Numbered from the stretch's first letter, positions 40,875-50,751 are shown. The stretch: DNA of 64,000 bases from Candidatus Enterococcus moelleringii (GCF_017377575.1 NZ_JAFREM010000011.1:1-64000), one strand, 5' to 3'. The notes: generated from the letters alone by a model not told the origin. Numbers and translations: made by a program.

Positions 40875-42998
40875 ATGTCAGAAAAACAAGTTTTCAAAAC
40901 CACTTGGGGCGGACGTCCCTTGCAAGTCGAAGTTGGCCAAATGGCGAAACAAGCAAATGGTGCAGTCTTGGTTCGTTATGGTGACACAGTTGTATTAAGT
41001 GCCGCAGTTGCTTCAAAGGATGCGCGGGACACCGACTTCTTCCCATTAACTATCAACTACGAAGAAAAAATGTACGCAGTTGGTAAAATCCCTGGCGGTT
41101 TCATCAAACGTGAAGGACGCCCAAGTACAGAAGCGACTTTGACTGCTCGTTTAATCGACCGTCCAATTCGCCCAATGTTCGCGGATGGCTTCCGTAATGA
41201 AGTTCAAGTAACCAACGTTGTCATGAGTGTTGAACAAGGCTGTTCACCTGCAATGGCTGCTATGTTTGGTTCATCTTTAGCTTTGGCTATTTCAGATATT
41301 CCATTTGATGGCCCAATTGCTGGAGTAGACGTAGGTCGCGTTGATGGCGAATACGTATTGAACCCAACAACAGAACAAAATGAAGTTTCCGATATCAACT
41401 TAACGGTTGCTGGTACGAAGAAAGCTATTAACATGGTTGAATCAGGTGCTGCCGAAGTTTCTGAAGAAGATATGTTAGGTGCTTTGATGTTTGGTTTTGA
41501 AGCCATTAAAGAAATGGTTGCTTTCCAAGAAGAAATCACTGCTGCTGTTGGCAAACCTAAAATGGAAGTTAAATTGTTGCAAGTAGACGCTGACTTGAAG
41601 AAAGAAATCTTTGGCAGCTACTACGAAACAATGAAAACTGCTGTTATGACTGAAGAAAAATTGGCTCGTGAAGACGAGATCGAAAAAGTTAAAGAGACCG
41701 TTAAAGAAGTGTATGCAGAGAAATTTGCGGAACACGAAGATGCGGATCAATTAACTAAAGAAGTAAAACAAATCGCCGAAGATCTTGAAAAAGATGTGGT
41801 TCGCGAATTAATCACAATTGATAAAATCCGTCCTGATGGCCGTCAATTAGATGAAATCCGTGCATTGGATTCTGAAGTTGGTGTATTGCCACGGGTTCAC
41901 GGTTCTGGCCTATTTACCCGGGGACAAACACAAGCTTTGTCAGTATGTACGTTAGCACCATTAGGCGAACATCAAATCATTGATGGTTTGGGACTTGAAG
42001 ATTCTAAACGTTTCATCCATCATTACAATTTCCCACAATTCTCAGTGGGTTCAACTGGCCGTGCCTTTGGTCCTGGCCGCCGTGAAATTGGACATGGAGC
42101 TTTGGGTGAACGTGCCTTGTCACAAATTATCCCTAGTGAAGAAGACTTCCCTTACACAATCCGTCTAGTTGCGGAAGTATTGGAATCAAACGGTTCATCT
42201 TCTCAAGCAAGTATCTGTGCTGGAACATTGGCATTAATGGATGCTGGTGTGCCGATTAAAGCACCAGTTGCCGGTATTGCAATGGGCTTGGTATCTGATG
42301 GCGAAAACTACACCATCTTAACTGATATCCAAGGACTAGAAGATCACCTAGGCGACATGGACTTTAAAGTAGCCGGAACAAAAGACGGCATCACTGCGTT
42401 GCAAATGGATATTAAAATCCAAGGGATCACTGAACAAATCCTAACAGAAGCTTTGACCCAAGCGAAAAAAGCTCGTATGGAAATTCTAGAAAACTTAACC
42501 AACACATTGGCTGAACCTCGTAAAGAATTAAGCCCATATGCTCCTAAGATTGAAATGATCAAAATCGACCCTGATAAGATCAAAACCGTTATCGGTAAAG
42601 GCGGCGACACGATCAATGGTATCATTGATGAAACCGGCGTGAAGATCGATATCGACCAAGAAGGTCAAGTGAGCATTGCGTCATCTGATGCTGAAATGAT
42701 CCAAAAAGCCATCAAGATCATCGAAGAATTAACCAAAGAAGTCAAAGTCGGCGAAGTTTACTTAGGTAAAGTTGTCCGCATTGAAAAATTCGGTGCCTTC
42801 GTTAACTTGATTAAAGGCAAGGATGCCTTGGTACACATCTCTCAACTTGCGAACGAACGTGTGAAACAAGTAGAAGATGTTGTGAAGATGGGTGACGAAG
42901 TCTTAGTCAAAGTAACTGAGATCGACCGTCAAGGCCGCGTCAACGCTTCTCGCAAAGCAATGTTAAAAGATGATGAAGCGAAGAAGGAAGAAAAATAA
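40875..42998 (+). CDS. pnp: Polyribonucleotide nucleotidyltransferase (PNPase)
   Basis: 707 aa. Two RNase PH-like domains ([50 protein letters not shown]), KH domain ([20 protein letters not shown]) and S1 domain ([34 protein letters not shown]). It degrades RNA from the 3' end with phosphate. Start ATG 40875 follows AAAAAGGAGAAATT. Order rpsO-pnp is the usual one. Confidence 0.98.
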   Translation: MSEKQVFKTTWGGRPLQVEVGQMAKQANGAVLVRYGDTVVLSAAVASKDARDTDFFPLTINYEEKMYAVGKIPGGFIKREGRPSTEATLTARLIDRPIRPMFADGFRNEVQVTNVVMSVEQGCSPAMAAMFGSSLALAISDIPFDGPIAGVDVGRVDGEYVLNPTTEQNEVSDINLTVAGTKKAINMVESGAAEVSEEDMLGALMFGFEAIKEMVAFQEEITAAVGKPKMEVKLLQVDADLKKEIFGSYYETMKTAVMTEEKLAREDEIEKVKETVKEVYAEKFAEHEDADQLTKEVKQIAEDLEKDVVRELITIDKIRPDGRQLDEIRALDSEVGVLPRVHGSGLFTRGQTQALSVCTLAPLGEHQIIDGLGLEDSKRFIHHYNFPQFSVGSTGRAFGPGRREIGHGALGERALSQIIPSEEDFPYTIRLVAEVLESNGSSSQASICAGTLALMDAGVPIKAPVAGIAMGLVSDGENYTILTDIQGLEDHLGDMDFKVAGTKDGITALQMDIKIQGITEQILTEALTQAKKARMEILENLTNTLAEPRKELSPYAPKIEMIKIDPDKIKTVIGKGGDTINGIIDETGVKIDIDQEGQVSIASSDAEMIQKAIKIIEELTKEVKVGEVYLGKVVRIEKFGAFVNLIKGKDALVHISQLANERVKQVEDVVKMGDEVLVKVTEIDRQGRVNASRKAMLKDDEAKKEEK

Positions 42999-43024
42999 TT
43001 TTTTCAAATTCATTCACATATCCT

Positions 43025-43053
43025 TTGACAAAAGACAAAACTACGCCCATAAT
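43025..43053 (+). promoter_or_regulatory. Strong promoter of the manganese riboswitch
   Basis: TTGACA (43025-43030), exactly 17 bases, CATAAT (43048-43053), about 10 bases before the aptamer begins. Confidence 0.85.
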
Positions 43054-43062
43054 ACGGATATG

Positions 43063-43154
43063 TTTTAGGGGAGTAGCGACATAGAGTCTCTATGCTTTTA
43101 GATCAACAACTAGTGTACTAACACTGGTCTAAAAGATAATTTGCCAGACCTAAA
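43063..43154 (+). ncRNA. yybP-ykoY (manganese) riboswitch aptamer
   Basis: It begins TTTTAGGGGAGTAGC, holding the hallmark GGGGAGTAGC, and ends GCCAGACCTAAA; TTTAGG and CCTAAA close stem P1. In between are the arm ATAGAG/CTCTAT and an arm TTTTAGA ... TCTAAAA holding ATCAAC and AACACTGG, the two conserved internal pieces in the same order as in the Lactococcus lactis aptamer. Known members bind Mn2+ and usually control Mn exporters. Here the next gene is kup. Confidence 0.85.
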
Positions 43155-43190
43155 CGACAGTATAATGCTGTTGTTTAGGTCTGTTTTTTT
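43145..43190 (+). terminator. Riboswitch expression-platform terminator
   Basis: CAGACCTAAACGACAG (43145-43160) pairs with CTGTTGTTTAGGTCTG, followed by T7. The 5' arm overlaps the 3' arm of aptamer stem P1, so metal binding should prevent the terminator and switch transcription on. Confidence 0.88.
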
Positions 43191-43350
43191 GCCAGTTCTG
43201 CTTTTCGCAGTTTGCTCAAAGCGAACCATCTAACCTAAAGGTATAGATAGTATTCGTTCCAAACTGTTTAGCAGAATGATATGCGTATGACGATCAGACT
43301 CATTTTTTCGGTTTTTGAAAAAATGAATACCTTATTTGGAACTAGCTGCC
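43191..43350 (+). repeat. Intergenic repeat, copy C
   Basis: It begins GCCAGTTCTGCTTTTCGCAG directly after the riboswitch terminator, holds AACTGTTTAGCAGAATGATA and a hairpin TCATTTTTTC/GAAAAAATGA, and ends ACTAGCTGCC. The blocks match copy A in order, while the hairpin arms differ in sequence but still pair. The remaining bases up to kup (43351-43506) show nothing more. Confidence 0.6.
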
Positions 43351-43506
43351 ACCAGCCCTGCACCATACAAAGGTATCTAGAAACTTGATCGTACTGCCCA
43401 GCAAATATTAAACTCACCCAAAACACCCAGCAACATCTCCTCATTTTTCCCAACCGAAAAATGAGTTTCCATAGATTGAGTCATCTGTAAGAGGAGAGTG
43501 TAGGAA

Positions 43507-45498
43507 TTGGAAAAGAAGAGTCATGTTAAAAAATTATCGGTCGCGGGGCTTTTAGTCGCGATGGGCGTGGTGTACGGCGATATCGGAACTAGTCCGCTGT
43601 ACGTTATGAAGGCTATCTTAATGGAAAATGGCGGCCTTTCTTCTGTTACGAATGACTTTGTTATCGGAGTCGTTTCTCTGGTTTTCTGGACAGTCATGCT
43701 GCTGACCACCGTAAAATACGTAATTATCGCCCTGAATGCCGACAACCACGGTGAAGGCGGGATTTTCTCTTTATATACATTAGTCCGTAAAGGCGGGAAG
43801 TATTTAATTATCCCAGCCATGATCGGCGGGGCTGCCTTGCTGGCTGATGGTGTGTTGACGCCGGCCGTAACCGTCACGACAGCGATTGAAGGGCTGCGAG
43901 GTATCCCTGATTTTTACGATCGCTTTGGTAATAATCAAAACATTATCGTGATTATCACGCTGGTTATTTTGCTGTTTCTTTTCTTGATTCAGCGATTTGG
44001 GACGGATTTCGTCGGAAAAGCCTTCGGACCGATCATGCTGTTGTGGTTCACTTTCCTTGGTGTCATGGGATTGATCAATATCCCTTACGACTGGTCAGTG
44101 ATCCGCGCGTTGAATCCTTATTACGCGATTCATTTATTGTTCAGCCCGGAAAATAAGATGGGTGTCTTTATCTTAGGGAGTATCTTCCTAGCGACCACTG
44201 GGGCTGAAGCGTTGTACTCAGATATGGGGCATGTGGGTAAAAAGAATATTCGTTTTAGCTGGCCCTATATTTTCAGCTGTTTGATGCTAAACTATGCTGG
44301 CCAAGCTGCCTGGATTATTCACGCTAAAGGCAACCCGGCCTATGAAAATATGGAAAACTTGAATCCTTTCTTCCAAATTTTACCGGATGGCTGGATCGTT
44401 TTCGGCGTAATATTTGCGACTATCGCAGCAGTTATTGCTTCTCAAGCCTTGATCTCCGGATCATTTACGCTGGTTTCCGAAGCGATCAAATTGAAGCTTC
44501 TGCCAAGATTACGGATTTTTTATCCCGGCAGTTCGATTGGGCAAATGTACATTCCGGCCGTGAACTTTATTTTGTGGGCGGCCTGTTCGCTGGTAGTGGT
44601 GACCTTTAGAACCTCTAGCCACATGGAGGCAGCTTACGGTCTGTCGATTACCGTGACGATGCTGATGACGACGTATTTGTTGTATCATTACATGATCCAG
44701 CAAAAGGTTTCTAAATTCTTGGCTTATTTAATGGTGATTTTCTTCGGCTTCCTGGAAACCTTTTTCTTTATTTCCAGCGTGACCAAGTTCTTCCACGGCG
44801 GGTTCGTGGCAGTTGGCATGGCGCTGGTGATTTTAGGACTGATGTACATTTGGCACCGCAGCAATCGAATTCAGGAAAATACCAGTCAAGAAGTCGATTT
44901 CCGAGATTACATGGGACAGCTGCAGGAGTTGCATGAAGACGATCGCATCCCTTATTACCAAACTAACGTGGTCTTTTTGGTACCTAAGCTGAAAGGCGAC
45001 CAAATTCCCCAACAGTTCATTTATTCAATTTTGGACAAACGTTTGAAACGGGCGAAGGTCTACTGGTTCGTGAATGTAGAAGTAACCGATGAGCCCTATA
45101 CCGAAGAATTCTCGGTAGATATGATGGGAACTGACTTTATCGTGAAGGTGAAATTGTACCTTGGCTTCCGGATGTCACAGGACGTTAACGTGTACTTACG
45201 CCAAATCATTCAGGATTTAATGAAGCAAGGCCGTTTGCCTGAACAGCCGCAGCATTATTCTTTAACTCCTGGCCGCCAAGTAGGAGACTTCCGTTTCGTG
45301 TTGATTCAAGAAGAATTGTCCATGATGACGGAAATTGCCAAATGGGACCGCCAAGTCATGCAGGCACGACTAGCAATCAAACGGCTAGCCGTCTCGCCAG
45401 AGCGCTGGTTTGGTTTAGAATACAGCGAAGTGGTCTATGAGACTGTTCCATTGATTGTGGGGCAGGCCCGGAAGACTAGGTTAACAGAAAGAAACTAG
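43507..45498 (+). CDS. kup: Kup-type potassium uptake protein
   Basis: 663 aa from TTG 43507 with AAGAGGAGAGTG upstream. N-terminal signature GVVYGDIGTSPLYVMKAI, NADNHGEGGIFSLYTL, about 12 membrane helices, ATTGAEALYSDMGHVGKKNIRFSW, and a cytoplasmic C-terminal domain. It imports K+ with protons. Behind the Mn riboswitch its expression may depend on Mn2+. It is followed by its own terminator. Confidence 0.95.
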   Translation: MEKKSHVKKLSVAGLLVAMGVVYGDIGTSPLYVMKAILMENGGLSSVTNDFVIGVVSLVFWTVMLLTTVKYVIIALNADNHGEGGIFSLYTLVRKGGKYLIIPAMIGGAALLADGVLTPAVTVTTAIEGLRGIPDFYDRFGNNQNIIVIITLVILLFLFLIQRFGTDFVGKAFGPIMLLWFTFLGVMGLINIPYDWSVIRALNPYYAIHLLFSPENKMGVFILGSIFLATTGAEALYSDMGHVGKKNIRFSWPYIFSCLMLNYAGQAAWIIHAKGNPAYENMENLNPFFQILPDGWIVFGVIFATIAAVIASQALISGSFTLVSEAIKLKLLPRLRIFYPGSSIGQMYIPAVNFILWAACSLVVVTFRTSSHMEAAYGLSITVTMLMTTYLLYHYMIQQKVSKFLAYLMVIFFGFLETFFFISSVTKFFHGGFVAVGMALVILGLMYIWHRSNRIQENTSQEVDFRDYMGQLQELHEDDRIPYYQTNVVFLVPKLKGDQIPQQFIYSILDKRLKRAKVYWFVNVEVTDEPYTEEFSVDMMGTDFIVKVKLYLGFRMSQDVNVYLRQIIQDLMKQGRLPEQPQHYSLTPGRQVGDFRFVLIQEELSMMTEIAKWDRQVMQARLAIKRLAVSPERWFGLEYSEVVYETVPLIVGQARKTRLTERN

Positions 45499-45538
45499 CC
45501 GCAAACCACTCTGTGAAAACTTTTTAAATTAAACGAAT

Positions 45539-45589
45539 GAGAACTTCTCCTTCCTCTAAACACTAGAGTGAGGAGGAGTTCTCTTTTTT
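45539..45589 (+). terminator. Terminator after kup
   Basis: GAGAACTTCTCCTTCCTC (45539-45556) pairs imperfectly with GAGGAGGAGTTCTC (45570-45583), followed by T6. Confidence 0.85.
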
Positions 45590-46270
45590 ACAATTTTATC
45601 AAACGGATCGTTGTTACAATGAAATAGAAGAAAGGGATGTTTATCATCTTAAGGTATAAACATTCAACATTCTGAGGAGTTGTTGAGGGATGGCCACTGG
45701 CAATCTTTATTGGAGAGTATCAGATAGGCCAGTACCATCCTTTACAACAGACCTCGAATTTTTCAATAGTTAAATGTAAGCGCGAACATTAGGTGCGGCA
45801 GGCAAATGAAAACTGAAAGAAGAAAAAAGTTGAGAAAATACCTGCACTTATTTAGCCTAAAAAATTTAGAAATAGAACTTTTCGCAATCGTATTTTCGCC
45901 CTGGCGGATTCACATGGCTGGTAAATTATCCTGCTAATCGGCGGTTACATTAGGGCTTCCGGATGTAAGAAAAGTTGTTCATGTCGGCTATTCTGCCACA
46001 ATGGATATTATTTAAGGATACACCAGTGGCCTGGACTGCAGCCGGGTTGCTGAAAAATAAAAATACTTAAGGGATTTACTAGTAAATGAACCAAAAGAAC
46101 CATGAAAATTGTCAGACAAGGTTTCCTCCAACAAGCGGAACGACCGAGCTAAGTACCTCAGCTCATTCGTATAGAAGTGGCTTGGGCTGCTTTAAGGAAG
46201 CCATGATCTGTACGAAATAGTTCGCCTGTTTTCCGCAGGTGGACAATCCAAGATACGAGGAGGAAAAACG
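45590..46270. other. Long non-coding or decayed region before the MFS gene
   Basis: No convincing gene on either strand. Near 45687-45743 GGATGG/CCATCC and ACTGG/CCAGT can form an 11-bp stem. Broken stretches of open frame with several stops (45880-46260) could be a decayed gene, but I do not recognise one. The last bases carry the site ACGAGGAGGAAAAAC for the next gene. Confidence 0.4.
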
Positions 46271-47464
46271 GTGAAAAATATCAAAATAAAAGCCGCGGTA
46301 TTGTCTCAGTCATTTGTAGTAATGGCGATCATGATTGCTTCCACAGTATTGGCAAATATTGCCCAGAGTTTTCCAGATGCTAGTTTGACGGCGATTCAGA
46401 TGGTGATGACCTTTGGCATGGTGGCCTCTTTCCCAGCGACGCTATTGGCCGGCGTGTTAGGCAATCATTTGAACAAAAAGCACATTGTATTGTTTGCTCT
46501 TGCCATTATGTTAGTTGGCGGTCTGCTGCCAGTATTCCTACATGATAAGCTGATGTATATCTATGCTTCCAGCTTATTGATCGGGGTAGGACAAGGAACC
46601 TTGATGACCACTATCAGTAATATCTCGACTGAATTGTTCGAAGGGGAAGAACGCAGTCAGATGTACGGTATGCAGACGGCCTTCCAGAATGGCGGGTCAG
46701 TAGTAATGATGATGGTTGCAGGTATGTTGGCCAAAAATTCCTGGTCTAAAGGATATTGGACTTTCGGCATTATCTTGATCACAATGGTTATCGTATTGTT
46801 ATGGCTGCCATCTGAAGCAGTTGCTCCTAAGCGAGAAGCTGCTGCCGCTCAAGATGCACCGAAAGCTAAAGTACCTGTCTCCGTGTACATGATTGGTTTG
46901 TTAATCTGTCTGTTTTGTATCGGCTATGCCACCTTCTCATTGAATGCTTCATTATATATTGCGTCAATGGGCTTAGGGGATTCAGCGACGGTTGCGTTGG
47001 CAATGTCATTAAGTACCGGAGCCGGAGTTGTCGGAGGCTTTGTTTTCCCAGCCTTCTTCAAGGTAATCAATCGCTTCGTCCTGTCCTTTGCCTGTGCAGT
47101 GACAGCAGTTGGGTATTTGCTGCTGGTGATTTCGCCAAGTATCGTGACGGTCTTCTTAGCAGCAATCACGGCTGGTATCGGATTCTCGTTGTCGATTCCT
47201 TTAGGGATTCAAGCAATCTCAGAAACTGCAACACCAGAACAGATGTCTAGTTCTATGGGCAGCTACATGGCCTTCACCTCAGTTGGTGCAGCAGCCTCGC
47301 CTTTAATTATTAATGCTTTGGCTGGAATGATTCCGAATGCTGATGACAGTACCGTTTTTTTAACCAGTGTTGTTTTCTTAGCCATCTTGACCGTGATTAC
47401 CATTGTTTGGAGTATTAAAACCAGTACCGCTAAAAATGCTAGTGAACCACCTGTACCAGAATAG
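46271..47464 (+). CDS. Major facilitator superfamily transporter
   Basis: 397 aa from GTG 46271. Twelve hydrophobic helices in two six-helix halves, with a soluble loop (SEAVAPKREAAAAQDAPKAKVP) between. The loop after helix 2 reads GVLGNHLNKKHIV, the MFS position for G-x-x-x-D/N-R-x-G-R-[KR], in degenerate form. It heads an operon with two amidohydrolases and an NTF2-like protein, so it probably imports the small acid or amide they work on. Confidence 0.85.
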   Translation: MKNIKIKAAVLSQSFVVMAIMIASTVLANIAQSFPDASLTAIQMVMTFGMVASFPATLLAGVLGNHLNKKHIVLFALAIMLVGGLLPVFLHDKLMYIYASSLLIGVGQGTLMTTISNISTELFEGEERSQMYGMQTAFQNGGSVVMMMVAGMLAKNSWSKGYWTFGIILITMVIVLLWLPSEAVAPKREAAAAQDAPKAKVPVSVYMIGLLICLFCIGYATFSLNASLYIASMGLGDSATVALAMSLSTGAGVVGGFVFPAFFKVINRFVLSFACAVTAVGYLLLVISPSIVTVFLAAITAGIGFSLSIPLGIQAISETATPEQMSSSMGSYMAFTSVGAAASPLIINALAGMIPNADDSTVFLTSVVFLAILTVITIVWSIKTSTAKNASEPPVPE

Positions 47465-47481
47465 ATTAGGAGGAGAAAAAA

Positions 47482-48390
47482 TTGACAAAAATTTTAGACA
47501 TTCACACTCACGTAGGAGACATTTTCCACGAAAACCGCAGCATCACCTTCAAAACCAACATTGAAAAAGGCGATTATGAAGATCCATTTATTGAAGTTGA
47601 GCGTTCAGGCTACACCAAACCATTGATCGTGAAGGACCAAAAAGACCATCAACGCTTGATTGATGCCGGCCAATATCGCTGTTGGGAATGTACCATGGAA
47701 AACTTTGCCAACGACATGACCGAAGATCAAGTGGATTATGCTTGCTTACTGCCAGTGCTGCCTAACACCAGCTTTGAGGAGTATTTAGCTGTTTCTAAAT
47801 TGGATGATCGTTTTATTCCATTTACTTGCCCAGACTTTAGTTTAGAAATTCCTGAATTAGAGAAGAAATTGGAGCTGGATATTAAACGCGGAGCAAAAGG
47901 CTTAAAAATCCATCCGATTTTACAAAATGTCAGCTTGGAAGATCCAAAAGTAGAAGCTGCGGTGGAGGTTTTCGGTAAAGCGAATATCCCGACCATTTTC
48001 CACGTAGGGATCACCGCTTACTATGGACCAGATAAGGATTATCCAACGAATCCAGACTTTGGTGATCCGCAATACTTCTATGATTTTGCGCCGCGTTTCA
48101 GCAAATATCCATTGATTGCTGCTCACTGCTGCTTATTGGCTGAAGACTTTGCGAAAAATACTAAAGGCTTAGATAACGTGTACACCGATACTACGATGTG
48201 TTCAGCTGAATTGATGCAAAAAGGGGTGCAGTACATCGGCGAAGATAAAATCCTGTTCGGCACTGACTATCCATTTGGTACCTTCAAGTATTCGATTCAA
48301 GAAGTGAAGCGGGCTTTTGCTGATGATGAACGAATTATGAACAAAGTATTTTATGAAAATGCTGCGAAGATTCTGCATTTAGAAGACTAA
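47482..48390 (+). CDS. Amidohydrolase-family (amidohydrolase_2) enzyme, first of tandem pair
   Basis: 302 aa from TTG 47482 (TAGGAGGAG upstream). TIM-barrel amidohydrolase with metal motif DIHTHVGDIFHENRSITFK, later IFHVGITAYYG, AAHCCLLAEDF and FGTDYPFGTFKYS with the catalytic Asp. These motifs belong to the decarboxylase/lactonase-like branch, so hydrolysis or decarboxylation is possible. Substrate unknown. About two thirds identical to the next gene. Confidence 0.85.
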   Translation: MTKILDIHTHVGDIFHENRSITFKTNIEKGDYEDPFIEVERSGYTKPLIVKDQKDHQRLIDAGQYRCWECTMENFANDMTEDQVDYACLLPVLPNTSFEEYLAVSKLDDRFIPFTCPDFSLEIPELEKKLELDIKRGAKGLKIHPILQNVSLEDPKVEAAVEVFGKANIPTIFHVGITAYYGPDKDYPTNPDFGDPQYFYDFAPRFSKYPLIAAHCCLLAEDFAKNTKGLDNVYTDTTMCSAELMQKGVQYIGEDKILFGTDYPFGTFKYSIQEVKRAFADDERIMNKVFYENAAKILHLED

Positions 48391-48410
48391 ATTAGACAAG
48401 GAGAACGACA

Positions 48411-49316
48411 ATGAAAATTATTGATTTCCATACTCATGTGGGAGATATTTTTCATGAGAATAGAAGCATTACCTTTAAAACCAATTACAAAAAAGGGGAT
48501 TACGTGGATCCATTTATTCCTTTTGAAGAATCCGGCTACAATATGCCGTTCTTCCCAGAGAGCCCGGAAGCACTGCAGCAGCTGATTGATGCTGGTCAGT
48601 ATCGGGTTTGGGAATGTACTATGGAAAACTTTGGTCGTGACATGACAGAAAACAATATCGCTTATGCTTGTCTTTTGCCAGTGTTGCCAAATACCAGCTT
48701 TGAAGAGTATTTAGCTGTATCCAAATTAGACAATCGCTTCATTCCGTTTACTTGTGCTAATTTTGATTTGGACATACCAGAAATGGAACAAAAACTGCTT
48801 TCGGACATTAAAAAAGGCGCCAAAGCTTTGAAGGTTCATCCAATTTTACAAAATATCAGCTTGGAAAATCCTAAAGTTGAAGCAGCCGTAGACCTGTTCG
48901 GAAAAGCTGACCTGCCAATTATTTTCCATGTGGGAATTGGGCAATATTATGGACCAGATACCAATTATCCGCAAAATCCAGAATTTGGCGATCCGCAATA
49001 TTTTTACGATTTTGCGCCGCGCTTTAAGAACTACGACCTGATTGCCGCTCACTGCTGCGGCTGGCCAGAAGATTTTGCCAAGAATACCAAAGGCTTAGAC
49101 AACGTGTATACCGATACCACCTTCTGTAATGCCGACCTGATTAAAAAAGGGGTTGAGCTTTTAGGGGAAGATCGTGTCTTGTTTGGAACGGATTATCCTT
49201 TCGGCAACTTCAAATATTCGATCCAAGAAGTCAAAACGGCCTTAGCCGACAATCCGCAAGCGATGGAGAAGGTCTTTTACCACAATGCAGCGAAGCTATT
49301 GAAATTAAAGGATTAA
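48411..49316 (+). CDS. Amidohydrolase-family (amidohydrolase_2) enzyme, second of tandem pair
   Basis: 301 aa from ATG 48411 (AAGGAGAAC upstream). Same motifs as its neighbour: DFHTHVGDIFHENRSITFK, IFHVGIGQYYG, AAHCCGWPEDF, FGTDYPFGNFKYS. The CCGWPED version is the more typical form and the first copy's CCLLAED is changed, so substrate choice may differ. The pair arose by tandem duplication and both keep all metal-binding residues, so neither is a dead copy. Confidence 0.87.
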   Translation: MKIIDFHTHVGDIFHENRSITFKTNYKKGDYVDPFIPFEESGYNMPFFPESPEALQQLIDAGQYRVWECTMENFGRDMTENNIAYACLLPVLPNTSFEEYLAVSKLDNRFIPFTCANFDLDIPEMEQKLLSDIKKGAKALKVHPILQNISLENPKVEAAVDLFGKADLPIIFHVGIGQYYGPDTNYPQNPEFGDPQYFYDFAPRFKNYDLIAAHCCGWPEDFAKNTKGLDNVYTDTTFCNADLIKKGVELLGEDRVLFGTDYPFGNFKYSIQEVKTALADNPQAMEKVFYHNAAKLLKLKD

Positions 49317-49364
49317 GCATTGGTGACAGTGCTTCCTAATATAATGAAAGAAAGAAGGATTATG

Positions 49365-49730
49365 ATGAGTGAACAAGCAGTTAGAAAAGTAGTGGAAAAT
49401 TATATCGAAGGAACCTTTACCGCAAATACCGACATGCTGAAGGGGGTCTTTCATCCTGATGCGATCATGACCGGCTATATGGGACCAGACTTAATGATTG
49501 CTAATCCAACACCTTTTATTGAAGACGTGGGTTCAAAGCCTGCAATGAAGGAAAGCGGCGATCCGTATAAAGCAGAAATTACCAATTTGCAAGTGACTGG
49601 TAATATCGCAGAAGCGACTGTCTACGAAACCGGATTTTTCGGCGATGGTAAGCTGGAGGATCATTTCCATCTATTAAAGGATGCCAACGGCGATTGGAAA
49701 ATCATCTCTAAATGCTTTACCACTTTATAA
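49365..49730 (+). CDS. NTF2-like (putative lumazine-binding) small protein
   Basis: 121 aa from ATG 49365 with AAGGA upstream; ATG 49362 is also possible. The alpha+beta barrel pattern AVRKVVENYIEGTFTANTDMLKGVFHPDAIMTGYMGPDLM and the closing DANGDWKIISKCFTTL fit the SnoaL/NTF2 lumazine-binding group. It could be an isomerase, dehydratase or binding protein for the pathway of the two amidohydrolases. Confidence 0.8.
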   Translation: MSEQAVRKVVENYIEGTFTANTDMLKGVFHPDAIMTGYMGPDLMIANPTPFIEDVGSKPAMKESGDPYKAEITNLQVTGNIAEATVYETGFFGDGKLEDHFHLLKDANGDWKIISKCFTTL

Positions 49731-49741
49731 AGTAAGAATAA

Positions 49742-49784
49742 AGGAAGCAGGAACTGGGTCAGTACCGACCAGTTCTTGCTTCCT
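49742..49784 (+). terminator. Stem-loop after the NTF2-like gene
   Basis: AGGAAGCAGGAACTGG (49742-49757) pairs with CCAGTTCTTGCTTCCT (49769-49784). No T-run follows, so it may be an RNA-stability element rather than a terminator. Confidence 0.55.
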
Positions 49785-49914
49785 GTATGCAATTATAAAT
49801 AATCCGATTTTTTTACAAAGTCTAAATAAAGCAGTGAAAAAACAGCCCTGTTTTAACCGCTTTCCGTGATAAAATGAAGGTATCCTAAAGTTTTAAAAAG
49901 GAGCGATATGGAGC

Positions 49915-50751
49915 ATGAAATTCATGAACAAACAAAATTTTTCTGTGATTTCAACCCCCTTTCAGCCTTTCATCAGTGAAAATAAAGCGATCGAAAACTA
50001 CCGGGAGGAAATGATTTGCTGGAACCCGGAAATTTTAAAACGTGAGGGCATTGTTTATCAGTTTACGGTTAAAGACGCCCCATGTCGGGTCATGCTTTTT
50101 CCTGATGCCTGTGTGAACTTTCTTTTTGAGTGCACACCAGATGCCCCCAAGTCCTGGATGTCAGGCCTGTGCACCGAACCGCTGGAATTATCCCTGGCTG
50201 CAAATACAACTTATTTTGGAATAAAACCCTTCTCAAATATTGGATTAAAGTATCGAAATGGTCATGCCTCAGATTACGTGAATAAGACCTCCACTGTCGA
50301 GGAAGTCTTTTCTCTGACAGATGATCTGGCATTAATGATCAGCCAAGCCGCCGATTTTGAAGAACGCAAAAAGACGTTCTTTCGTCACACCGCCGAATTA
50401 ATTCATCATGAGCGAGATACATTGTCGACTGAATGTCTATCGATTCTGTTATGCGACAATAGTGAGGAGTTTTCTCTAAATCGAGTAGAACAGGAGATGG
50501 GGTATACGAAGCGCTATAGCGAACAGCTTTTCAAAACAGAGATCGGCATTCCGCCTAAAAAATACAGTCGCGTGATTCGTTTTCAAAATTGCTTGAAGGA
50601 GTTAAACGAAATGTCTATTGCCGGGAATCTAGCCGATGTAGCCATCAAACTAGGCTACTATGACCAAGCCCACCTAATTCGCGATTTCAAAAGCTTCACG
50701 AATTATCCGCCGATGAAATTAGTCAAAGAATTGAGAGCAGTCAGCTGTTGA
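49915..50751 (+). CDS. AraC-family transcription regulator
   Basis: 278 aa. N-terminal sensing domain of about 170 residues (CRVMLFPDACVNFLFE) and C-terminal AraC HTH pair: FSLNRVEQEMGYTKRYSEQLFKTEIGIPPKKYSRVIRFQNCLKEL and ADVAIKLGYYDQAHLIRDFKSFTNYPP. It follows the amidohydrolase operon in the same direction and is its likely activator. The ATG at 49915 has AAGGAGCGATATGGAGC ahead of it. Confidence 0.9.
   Translation: MKFMNKQNFSVISTPFQPFISENKAIENYREEMICWNPEILKREGIVYQFTVKDAPCRVMLFPDACVNFLFECTPDAPKSWMSGLCTEPLELSLAANTTYFGIKPFSNIGLKYRNGHASDYVNKTSTVEEVFSLTDDLALMISQAADFEERKKTFFRHTAELIHHERDTLSTECLSILLCDNSEEFSLNRVEQEMGYTKRYSEQLFKTEIGIPPKKYSRVIRFQNCLKELNEMSIAGNLADVAIKLGYYDQAHLIRDFKSFTNYPPMKLVKELRAVSC

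Noticed and set aside
43063-43154. c-di-AMP (ydaO) riboswitch, expected for a potassium transporter
   Set aside because: The sequence has the GGGGAGTAGC and P1 of the yybP-ykoY class and lacks the motifs I know for ydaO.
49742-49784. Insertion-sequence terminal repeat
   Set aside because: It is a single stem-loop directly after a gene; no transposase or matching second end.
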